Source: Bin80 sp965220935 (GTDB lineage Bacteria > Bacteroidota > Rhodothermia > Rhodothermales > Bin80). From it: DNA of 64,000 bases. Below, piece by piece: positions 50,791 to 59,456 of the stretch. The DNA lies in assembly GCA_965220935.1 (NCBI GenBank), contig OZ244857.1, positions 3,410,001 through 3,474,000 of the forward strand. The letters run 5' to 3'. Numbering within the stretch: position 1 is the stretch's first letter; every line of letters begins with the position of its first letter. A program made the translations under genes and the position numbers. The notes under the pieces are model-generated. The model was given only the letters and a program-made list of their open reading frames with translations, did not search any database and was not told where the DNA came from.

Positions 50791-53676
50791 ATGCCTAATA
50801 ATTCTGAAAAAGTTATTAATGCTAAGATTGCGGATTGCTTGAGAAGTCGTCTTCCAAACTGGGAGGTGGGAGCAGAGCAGACCAATGTCTTCACAAAGAA
50901 GATGAAACAGCCGGACATCGTCGTGTCCCATGTCGGTGGACTTACCGTCGTGATTGAAACCGAGTTCGCCCCGGCTTCAACCCTAGACTCTGATATCCTA
51001 CAACGCTTAGCACAAACCATCCGCCGCACTGGAGAGCAGGTGGAGCAATGCATCGCCATCAAGCTACCAACATCTCTTCGCAGTGTAGACCAAAAACACC
51101 TGACCCCTGCTATCCAAGCTACGCGGTATTTTTATGCCGTATTCACCTATGATGGGACAGGGGACTTGTATGATCACACAGAGCGCTGGCCAACGAGTGG
51201 CTGGCTTGAGGGTGGCTTGGATGATTTAGCCAATTGCATAGAAACGGTGGCCTTATCTGAACGCCGCGTGGCTCAGGGTGTCAAAATCCTTGAAGATGGT
51301 ATCAGCCAAGCCGCAGGGTATCTGCAGTTTCATGCTCCCGAATACATTCTCGTCAATCTCGCCGAAAACCTTCATCAACAAGAGGGCGAACAAACGACAC
51401 GTATGGCCATGGCGATCTTAGCCAATACGGTGATCTTTCATATGCGCTTGGCTCGCCTCCATGCCGAAGTGCCCCCTCTTGAAAGCTGTAAGGGTGAACT
51501 AGGGGGATTTATTAAGTCAAATGTCATTGCGTGCTGGAACAAGATCCTAAAGATCAACTATTGGCCTATTTTTAGTTTAGCATCCGACCTATTAGGTCTA
51601 CTGCCCGAATTAGATGCACAAAAAGTCATCTATCTTTTGGATCGTATGGCCTGCGAATTACGAGATTATGGTGCCGCAGACATTCAGGACTTATCGGGGC
51701 GCATGTTTCAGCAACTGATTACGGATCGTAAATTTCTGGCGACGTTTTATACGCTTCCTGCATCGGCGACACTGTTGGCTGAATTGGCGGTCTCTCGGTT
51801 AGAGGTAAACTGGTCGGTGCCCAAAAAAATTACGGCATTAAAAGTGGCGGATTTGGCCTGTGGGACGGGTGCATTGTTAGGGGCTACGTATCAAGCATTT
51901 GCCTCTCGTCATCGACGGTCGGGCAACGATGATGGGCGGTTGCATGCTAAAATGATGGAAGGGGTATTGACGGCTGCCGATATTATGCCTTCGGCGGTGC
52001 ATCTAACCGCTGCAACGCTTTCGGGGATGCATCCAGATAAGCCCTACGGTCATACCCGAATCATCACGATGCCGTATGGTGAAGATAGTAAAGGCAATGG
52101 GGTATCTATTGGATCGTTGGATCTGATGGAAGCTGATGAGACGCGGGCCATCTTTGGCACAGGGCGTCAAGTACTTTCTGGGCAGGGGGTTGGGGAAGGC
52201 GACTTGGATGGTACAGTGATAGAGGTTCCGCATGGATCCATGGATCTAATCATCATGAACCCACCATTTACCCGACCTACAAATCATGAGGCGACCGAGG
52301 TGCCGATTCCTTCGTTTGCAGGGTTCCAAACCAAAGAAGACGAGCAATTAAAGATGTCCGCTCGCCTAAAAGAGATCAGAAAAAAATTAGCCGACCCCGC
52401 TGGACATGGTAATGCAGGCCTCGCCTCAAACTTTATTGATCTAGCCCATATCAAACTACGACAGGGGGGAGTCTTAGCACTGGTCTTACCCGCCACATTC
52501 ATGCAGGGGAAGTCTTGGGAAAACGCCAGATTATTGCTACGCAAATATTATGAGGAGATTGTCGTTGTAGGTATAGCGTCTGATGGAAGCACCGACCGCG
52601 CATTTTCTGCGGATACTGGCATGGCCGAAGTTTTAGTGGTGGCGACACGAAAAAATGAGACGGACTTAACCTTAAGTAATATTCTAGTCGCGAATCTATT
52701 TGACCGGCCCTCGACACAACTGGAAGCCTTGATCACAGCACAGATGATTGAGCATCATCGCAGTGGTCTACATCAAGAAACAGGAAATATTCTACTGACC
52801 AAGACACATCGGATTGGCAGCTTCTATCGGACCAATGATTGGTCTACCTTTGGAATCAGGGAGGCCTCACTAGTGATCTTTATGACCTCGCTCGCATCAG
52901 GTCATCTTCTACCACCGAGAATGAGAGAAGCCATCGGCATTCCTGTTTGTCCTCTTCAGAAACTCGGTCGTCGAGGGGTTTTACACAGAGATATCAATGG
53001 ACGAAATCAGGATGGCACGCCACGAGGCCCATTTGATCTTGAACCACAACTTGAAACGTCCGAGTACCCAGTCTTATGGGGACATGATGTGCGTCAAGAG
53101 ACGCGCCTGATTGTAGAACCCGATTGTCAGGGCATCAGCCGGAAGGGCTACCGACAGCAAGCCGCAGATCTCTGGCAAAACGGTGTATCCAGACTTCATT
53201 ACAACCTTGATTTTGGATTAAGCTCTCAGCGCCTTGCAGCATGTCTTACCGAGAATCCATCCCTTGGGGGAAGATCATGGCCAAATTTTCTGACCAAAGC
53301 GGAGTGGGAGATTCCTCTTCTACTGTGGGCGAATACAACCCTTGGATTGATATCTTATTGGTGGGCTGGTTCACGACAACAACAGGGGCGCTCTATTCTC
53401 ACGATCACACGTCTGGCAGAACTTATGACTATTGATCCAAGACATTTCAGCCGCAAACAGTTGTATCACTGCCAACAAATTTTTGATGATTTTCAAGATA
53501 AAGACTTCCTCCCAGCCAATGAAGCCTACCGAGATGATATGCGAATCGCACTTGACACGGCTGTTTTAGTAACCCTATTGGGGGTTGAAAAAGACCTCCT
53601 TGAAAATTTAGCGATCCTCCGCAAACAATGGTGCAGTGAACCCAGTGTGCATGGAGGCAAACATACAAAACCCTAA
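50791..53676 (+). CDS. Fused nuclease-like / N6-adenine DNA methyltransferase
   Basis: A 961-residue single frame. The N-terminus has a PD...ExE arrangement (P41 D42, then E56 and E58 in VIETEF), suggesting a PD-(D/E)xK nuclease. A helical middle (about 160-330) leads to a gamma-type methyltransferase core with motif I ADLACGTGALLG (about 353) and motif IV IIMNPPF (about 487), then a C-terminal target-recognition-like part. The plan resembles type IIG enzymes, but no specificity or helicase gene follows. An AAGGAGG lies 20 bases before the ATG, too far for a normal ribosome site. The flanks are IS remnants, suggesting horizontal gain. Recognition sequence unknown. Confidence 0.78.
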   Translation: MPNNSEKVINAKIADCLRSRLPNWEVGAEQTNVFTKKMKQPDIVVSHVGGLTVVIETEFAPASTLDSDILQRLAQTIRRTGEQVEQCIAIKLPTSLRSVDQKHLTPAIQATRYFYAVFTYDGTGDLYDHTERWPTSGWLEGGLDDLANCIETVALSERRVAQGVKILEDGISQAAGYLQFHAPEYILVNLAENLHQQEGEQTTRMAMAILANTVIFHMRLARLHAEVPPLESCKGELGGFIKSNVIACWNKILKINYWPIFSLASDLLGLLPELDAQKVIYLLDRMACELRDYGAADIQDLSGRMFQQLITDRKFLATFYTLPASATLLAELAVSRLEVNWSVPKKITALKVADLACGTGALLGATYQAFASRHRRSGNDDGRLHAKMMEGVLTAADIMPSAVHLTAATLSGMHPDKPYGHTRIITMPYGEDSKGNGVSIGSLDLMEADETRAIFGTGRQVLSGQGVGEGDLDGTVIEVPHGSMDLIIMNPPFTRPTNHEATEVPIPSFAGFQTKEDEQLKMSARLKEIRKKLADPAGHGNAGLASNFIDLAHIKLRQGGVLALVLPATFMQGKSWENARLLLRKYYEEIVVVGIASDGSTDRAFSADTGMAEVLVVATRKNETDLTLSNILVANLFDRPSTQLEALITAQMIEHHRSGLHQETGNILLTKTHRIGSFYRTNDWSTFGIREASLVIFMTSLASGHLLPPRMREAIGIPVCPLQKLGRRGVLHRDINGRNQDGTPRGPFDLEPQLETSEYPVLWGHDVRQETRLIVEPDCQGISRKGYRQQAADLWQNGVSRLHYNLDFGLSSQRLAACLTENPSLGGRSWPNFLTKAEWEIPLLLWANTTLGLISYWWAGSRQQQGRSILTITRLAELMTIDPRHFSRKQLYHCQQIFDDFQDKDFLPANEAYRDDMRIALDTAVLVTLLGVEKDLLENLAILRKQWCSEPSVHGGKHTKP

Positions 53677-53982
53677 TTCAATCTGAGACTGACTATGGAC
53701 AGAAATTTTTAAAGCCGGCGGCGAGATTTTTTATAGTTTGAGATTCGGCATTTGCAGATGAGAATTTGAGTTTAATCCTTGAGATATCTTGTGCGAATAA
53801 ATGAGTTACAAAATCATTTATGTTTCATGAAGAAAGATTCTAAGGTCAAAGATTCAATGTTCGCTGGCGAGTTTGATCAAATCGCTCCGTTAATAGAAGT
53901 CATTAGATTATGCGCATAGAAAACGTTTATTTACCCTTAAAAAATTTATGGAAAGCCAAGGAATTAGATAGCACTTTGAGCT
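53677..53982. other. Short gene-free stretch, 306 bp
   Basis: Separates two convergent genes. It contains the stretch 53727-53773 that resembles 8606-8655. No clear terminator was found. Confidence 0.4.
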
Positions 53983-55023
53983 TCAAGGCACAGCAGAACC
54001 CGCCAGTTCTGCCCATACACGATCTGCAAAATCATAGAATGGCTGTTTAGCATGTAGCCAACTAAAATGCAAAATGAATGGCGTCACCTGAATCTGATCA
54101 CTCCTTCGAAGAACCGCAGACGCGAGTTGGATACAAAATCGGCGAAGACGTGAATTTTTGATACCTCGGATTTCATAGATGAACCGATCCGTATAATACT
54201 GACAAAATACATCCTCAAAATTCTCTGTATGCGTGATCATATCAGGTACATAATCAAGTTGGGGGCTATTTGCACCCTGATACCAATGGTAGATTGGAAG
54301 CCCGACTTGGCTCATGGCCATGGCAAGTCCCCATTCACAGGACTCCTCTGATTGCCCCCTCCCTTCCACGCGCCGTGACCGAAAGTGGGTGTCCGCCCAG
54401 CGTGACTGAAAATAAGCTGCCAACTCACAGACGGACTGCGTAACTTCGGCGTCTGCGGCATAGAGTAGTCCTGCTTGTATTCGCGGCAAATGCGTCAAGT
54501 CAAAACGTTTTAATGTACGACGCCGTCGATTGATTAGAAACTCCAAAACTACACCAGCATTCTTGGGTCCACCAAAAAAAAAATCTGCTCTCTCAAGACC
54601 TGTCGCCGTAAAAGGATATACCGAAAGCTGTGTCCAAAGAGCATCTGGATTTTTGCACCAGATCATGTCACAGTCAATATACAGACTACGATCCCAAGGC
54701 TTGAATTGGTGTAGATTATGCTTGAAGCCCCTAATAGACCGGTTAGCTCCAGGAAGATGCTCCACACATGTAAACAATTTATCCAGTCCAGTGCGCCGAA
54801 GCAATCCACTGTGGGATTTCGTGCAATAGAGTGCTATTGGACGGACAGCATCATAGCGTCGCAGGGTTGTAACCGAGGCAACTGCATGGCGCAGATAGGC
54901 CTCTCTCCCATAGGTATGTAAAACGTATCCTTCTGTGATCACACAATTATATACTGATGATAGGCATAAAGATAACCCAACCAGATGAATTATTAATCGT
55001 TTGGAATTTATCCATGAGTCCAT
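53983..55023 (-). CDS. Glycosyltransferase-like protein (GT8-type fold)
   Basis: The core runs from VITEGYVLHTYGREAYLRHA and includes LYIDCDMIWCKNP, a DxD-like metal site near residue 115, and a later GANSPQLDYVPDMITHT. This pattern resembles nucleotide-sugar-using transferases of the GT8 sort, but the family is inferred by eye and the sugar is unknown. From the ATG at 55023 it is 346 residues with an unusual hydrophobic leader; a GTG at 54942 starts exactly at the conserved core and may be the real start (319 residues). Confidence 0.65.
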   Translation of the reverse strand: MDSWINSKRLIIHLVGLSLCLSSVYNCVITEGYVLHTYGREAYLRHAVASVTTLRRYDAVRPIALYCTKSHSGLLRRTGLDKLFTCVEHLPGANRSIRGFKHNLHQFKPWDRSLYIDCDMIWCKNPDALWTQLSVYPFTATGLERADFFFGGPKNAGVVLEFLINRRRRTLKRFDLTHLPRIQAGLLYAADAEVTQSVCELAAYFQSRWADTHFRSRRVEGRGQSEESCEWGLAMAMSQVGLPIYHWYQGANSPQLDYVPDMITHTENFEDVFCQYYTDRFIYEIRGIKNSRLRRFCIQLASAVLRRSDQIQVTPFILHFSWLHAKQPFYDFADRVWAELAGSAVP

Positions 55024-56136
55024 AATTATTCATTACGCCAAAACTTGTCCGCAAGCTCAACATCAAAATATCACACATGTGTAGGTAGTTGGATAGGTGC
55101 CAAAAAAATCTTCTGCGATTCCAGTACCTCCAATAATAAAGTCAAGTGACTATAGGAATTTCGCTTCCAGCCATACAGATCGAGCGTGAAGTATTATGAC
55201 CCATTGATACAGATAGCGCCAACGATACTGTGGTTCTCTCCCTTTGAATGGATGACAAACTTTGAGTCTATATCCTCGCTAAGTTACCATTATCAGGAAC
55301 TCCTAATGCGATGATTCGAAAAGAAAATCTTCAAATACTGGCCGCCTATTCAACGACAATCTTGAAATTATTGTGGGTCCGGTTGTGTAATCAGGATGAA
55401 TTTTGACATACAGATATCTGAGTGGGAGCATCATTCTTCAAAAAAAGAGATTCAAAATAGAGAGCGCCCGAGATTAGATGGAAATGTCATAGCCTAGTCG
55501 ATCAGCCCTGCATCAACTATCTTAACAACACGGTACTACTGCATTCGTACAAAATGGTGCACAGAGCATTGAACCAGCCTGGCTTCGACTACCTATGCCA
55601 AATTCAGAAGATGTTGATGGACTCAAAGACCGACGTAAGGCTCGTAGCCTCCACTAAACTTAGCAAAAAAATGATCCACTGCTCTTTTGAAACTCAATAG
55701 ATTTGTATGAGACCAGCTAATTGCTCCCCATATAAGACGCAATCGTGATCTACTTTTGCAGAGCAAATGAACGCAGGCAAACTTGATGTCTCAAAGAAGT
55801 TGAATTCAATTCGATAGAACTTTACAGATTTTCTAACAATATGGGGGGAGGTAATAGCGCACCAAATGAAAATTTTTTGGATCAATAGAATCACTTTCAC
55901 TATTTTTTTACCTCAACATAAATAGGAGCACTGTAAAAAGTCACTTATTAACCCGTTAATGAAATATGTAAAATCAATTTCACACACTGGATTGTCCATG
56001 ATGAGCCTTGATTATAGATTACCATGTGAAGCGTGTACACCTTGTAGATTTCTACTTTAATAGCAAATTCCTTAACATTCACACTGATTTAATTCGTAAC
56101 TTTTGATTCATAATCTATCACTAAACCATTGAACAC
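55024..56136. other. Gene-free stretch, 1.1 kb
   Basis: Short frames on both strands only, none with a recognisable product. Scattered stops suggest decayed coding DNA, but the source cannot be named. The promoter of the 56137 gene should be at the right edge. Confidence 0.4.
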
Positions 56137-59100
56137 ATGCGTGTACCCCTGAATGCGCCACTTTCTATCACTTACTCTTCCGTCGTCATTGGGCTTGCCA
56201 TGCTCTGCATGCAGTGTAGCACCAATAACTCTGGCCCAATCCAGCCGATATCCCAATACGATCATATCGTTCTAGTCGGAAATAATTTATGCTCTCGTAT
56301 GATGAATTACGGATACTTTGAAACGGAAATGCATCAGCGATTTCCTGATCATAAACTCACCATTCGGAATATGTGCGATGGAGGAAATACTCCAGGATTC
56401 CGTCCGCACTCTGGACGGATTTCTCCGTGGGCTTTTCCAGGTGCAGATACCTTTTACACGGAGTTGGCGCAGCCCTCAGATAGTCAAGGACATCTTGAGA
56501 CACCCGATGAATGGCTCACCCGGTTACAGGCTGATGTTATTGTTGCATTTTTTGGGTTTAATGAATCATTCGCAGGTCTGGAGAATGTCAATTCCTTTGA
56601 ATCTGAAATGGATGCCTTTGTGTCTCATACCCTATCCCAAAACTACAACGGAGAAGGTCCACCTAGTCTTGTACTGATTTCCCCTATTGCTTTTGAAGAC
56701 TTATCTCATTTACGAGACCTGCCTGACGGTTCTCAGGAAAATATTCATCTGGAAGCGTATTCAGCTGCCATTGATCGCGTTGCCCAACGGCATGACTTAT
56801 CATTTGCCGATGTATTTTCTGCCTCCAGAAAATGGTACCGTCGCTCACAAGATCCGCTCACAATTGATGGCTCACAACTCAACGATCAAGGATATCAATT
56901 ACTATCTTCAACGATTGTAGATCAGGTGTTTGGAGGTGACCGGTCGGTGAATGATCAAACGCGTGAGGACATTCTTACCGCAGTTCAAGATAAAAACTGG
57001 CACTGGCATAATGACTTTAAGATTCCTAATGGGGTCCATGTATTCGGTCGCAGATACGAGCCTTTTGGACCAGACAATTATCCTGCAGAATTAGAAAAAA
57101 TCCGCCAATTGACGGCCATTCGAGATACAGCAATTTGGTACGCAGCCACAGGGACTCCTATGAATTTAATCACTGCTGATGCTAGCACTTTGGCGCTTCC
57201 TAAAATAGAGACAAACTATGAACCAAGCTTCAAAAATGGAGCACTTACCTATCTCTACGGAGACGATGCCTTGGCTACCTTGACGACTGCTCCAGGATAT
57301 GAATTGACATTATTTGCATCTGAGGTAGAATTTCCCGACTTGGCTAACCCCGTACAGATGTCATTTGATAATCAAGGGCGCTTGTGGGTCGCAGTGATGC
57401 CCAGCTACCCCCACTGGAAACCAGGAGATCCACTCCCTGATGATAAACTGATCATCCTTGAAGATACCGATCTTGATGGAACAGCAGACAAGCAAACAAT
57501 CTGGGCGGATGGACTACATCTACCCGTTGGCTTCGAATTTGCTCCAGAGGGTGTCTATGTGAGCCAGGGAACCAATCTAATCCTGCTTTCAGATACCGAT
57601 GGCGATGACCGGGCTGACACCAAAGAGATCATGCTCAGTGGATTTGATGATCATGATACCCATCATGTGATTAGCGCATTTGCCGCGGATCCCTCGGGTG
57701 CAATTTATATGGCGGAAGGTGTCTTTTTACATACAAATGTTGAAACATCGTACGGCCCATCTCGCGGAACTCATGGTGGATTTTTCCGATTCAACCCACA
57801 GAGACATCACCTTGAGCGAACGGCCCAAGTTTCCATTCCGAACCCTTGGGGGATTGCATTTGACAAGTGGGGACAACCCTTCTACGCTGAAACGTCTGGT
57901 CCAGATGTTCGGTGGATGTCACCAGCAACTATAAAGCCACTCTACGGCATTTCAACACATAAGTCCTATAATCTGATTGAAGATGCCCACAAAGTGCGCC
58001 CAACCTCCGGTTTAGAGTTTGTCTCCAGTCGTCATTTTCCCGATGAGGTGCAAGGCGATCTATTAATCAATAATACGATCGGATTTCTTGGCATGAAACA
58101 GCATAAGATGGAAGACGATGGAACTGGGTACACAAGTTCACACCGCCATGATCTAGTCCAAAGTACAGACGGTAACTTCCGCCCTGTTGACATGGAATTT
58201 GCTCCTGATGGGTCCTTGTATTTCATTGACTGGCATAATGTCTTAATTGGGCATATGCAACATAACGCTCGCGATCCATTGCGTGATCATGAGCATGGCC
58301 GAATCTATCGGATCACTTACCCGTCAAGACCACTGGTTGAACCTGCAAAGATCGTTGATGCCACGATTGACGAGCTACTTGAAAACCTTATGCTTCCTGA
58401 ATTTCGAACCCGTTATCGAACGCGACGAGAACTACGAAGTCGCAACCCTGACGAGGTGTTTTCACAAACCCAAGCATGGTTCAGTGGACTTGACCCTACT
58501 CGCGAAAACTATGAGCACCTACTATTGGAGGCATTGTGGGTGACATGGGGAATCAATCAAGTAGATGAAGAGCTCCTATATCGGTTACTGAATTCACAGG
58601 ATTTTCGAGTCCGCACTGCTGCAGTAAGAGTTCTGAGATATAACCCCCAAATTGAAACCTACATTCCGTGGCTGACGGCTGCTGCAGAAGACCCACATGG
58701 TCGAGTCCGAACAGAAGTAATGGCCGCTGCGTCCTGGCTCACACCTCAACAAGGAATGCCGATCATTGAAAAAGCAAGCGAAAAGGAGCTTGACAAGTGG
58801 AATGTTGATGTTTCCATCACGGCCATCGCTCACTTAAATGGCCACGCTGTCCCGCCAACTGAATCTGAAGAAATTGTTGAAGGATGGGCAGCGCCCTACC
58901 TAGCATTGTATAATCTTGGAAGAGAAATCTATTCGCGGGATGGATACTGTAGCACATGTCATAGACCCGACGGGAAAGGTCTACCCGCATCTGGATTTCC
59001 ACCTCTAGTTGGTACTGACTGGGTGCTCGGAAGCCCAGAGAGGCTGATCAAGCTCACGCTAGATGGACTTATCGGCCCTATGACCATTGACGGGACGCAA

Positions 59101-59298
59101 TACACTGGACTAGTTCCGATGACTGGATTCCGTAACTTGCTCACTGATGAAGAAGTCGCAGCTGTATTAACTTATGTGCGAAATGCCTTTGGGAATCGTG
59201 CTTCGGCAATCACTCCTGATTTAGTCGGAGCAGTTCGCGAAAGCACCGCTGACAGGCAAGGTTATTATACCGCAGAAGAACTGATGCAGGATGAATGA
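56137..59298 (+). CDS. Large lipoprotein: SGNH-like domain, membrane-bound-dehydrogenase propeller, HEAT repeats, cytochrome c
   Basis: A 1053-residue lipoprotein (signal ending in LCMQC). Residues about 40-270 resemble an SGNH/GDSL hydrolase (VGNNL at the start, FFGFNES in the middle, QLNDQGY at the end). From about 385 a beta-propeller resembles the putative membrane-bound dehydrogenases of Planctomycetes and Verrucomicrobia (LWVAVMPSYPHW, VPVGFEFAPEGVYV-like turns and EDTDLDGTADK calcium-type loops). Helical HEAT-like units (about 770-900) follow, then a C-terminal class I cytochrome c with CSTCH at about 938-942 and the likely axial Met in VPMTGF. Electron transfer during oxidation of a polysaccharide or its sugar is plausible but unproven. 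Confidence 0.75.
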   Translation: MRVPLNAPLSITYSSVVIGLAMLCMQCSTNNSGPIQPISQYDHIVLVGNNLCSRMMNYGYFETEMHQRFPDHKLTIRNMCDGGNTPGFRPHSGRISPWAFPGADTFYTELAQPSDSQGHLETPDEWLTRLQADVIVAFFGFNESFAGLENVNSFESEMDAFVSHTLSQNYNGEGPPSLVLISPIAFEDLSHLRDLPDGSQENIHLEAYSAAIDRVAQRHDLSFADVFSASRKWYRRSQDPLTIDGSQLNDQGYQLLSSTIVDQVFGGDRSVNDQTREDILTAVQDKNWHWHNDFKIPNGVHVFGRRYEPFGPDNYPAELEKIRQLTAIRDTAIWYAATGTPMNLITADASTLALPKIETNYEPSFKNGALTYLYGDDALATLTTAPGYELTLFASEVEFPDLANPVQMSFDNQGRLWVAVMPSYPHWKPGDPLPDDKLIILEDTDLDGTADKQTIWADGLHLPVGFEFAPEGVYVSQGTNLILLSDTDGDDRADTKEIMLSGFDDHDTHHVISAFAADPSGAIYMAEGVFLHTNVETSYGPSRGTHGGFFRFNPQRHHLERTAQVSIPNPWGIAFDKWGQPFYAETSGPDVRWMSPATIKPLYGISTHKSYNLIEDAHKVRPTSGLEFVSSRHFPDEVQGDLLINNTIGFLGMKQHKMEDDGTGYTSSHRHDLVQSTDGNFRPVDMEFAPDGSLYFIDWHNVLIGHMQHNARDPLRDHEHGRIYRITYPSRPLVEPAKIVDATIDELLENLMLPEFRTRYRTRRELRSRNPDEVFSQTQAWFSGLDPTRENYEHLLLEALWVTWGINQVDEELLYRLLNSQDFRVRTAAVRVLRYNPQIETYIPWLTAAAEDPHGRVRTEVMAAASWLTPQQGMPIIEKASEKELDKWNVDVSITAIAHLNGHAVPPTESEEIVEGWAAPYLALYNLGREIYSRDGYCSTCHRPDGKGLPASGFPPLVGTDWVLGSPERLIKLTLDGLIGPMTIDGTQYTGLVPMTGFRNLLTDEEVAAVLTYVRNAFGNRASAITPDLVGAVRESTADRQGYYTAEELMQDE

Positions 59299-59356
59299 CA
59301 GATCAACTCTGTGAATGAATATTTCACCCAAGCCCTCATCGCCTTGATTTAGTCAT

Positions 59357-59392
59357 CGTGAGACTGATGTGATTGATGCTCTCACGGTTTTT
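59357..59392 (+). terminator. Rho-independent terminator after the large lipoprotein gene
   Basis: A 7-bp stem CGTGAGA/TCTCACG around a 16-nt loop, followed by a T-rich tract (GTTTTTC), 59 bp after the stop codon. It separates this gene from the following transporter. Confidence 0.65.
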
Positions 59393-59456
59393 CACTGTAA
59401 AATAGCTGATTGAAAATTCGTCATTTTAAGCAGAATCGGGGTGTCAGCTTCAGCGT

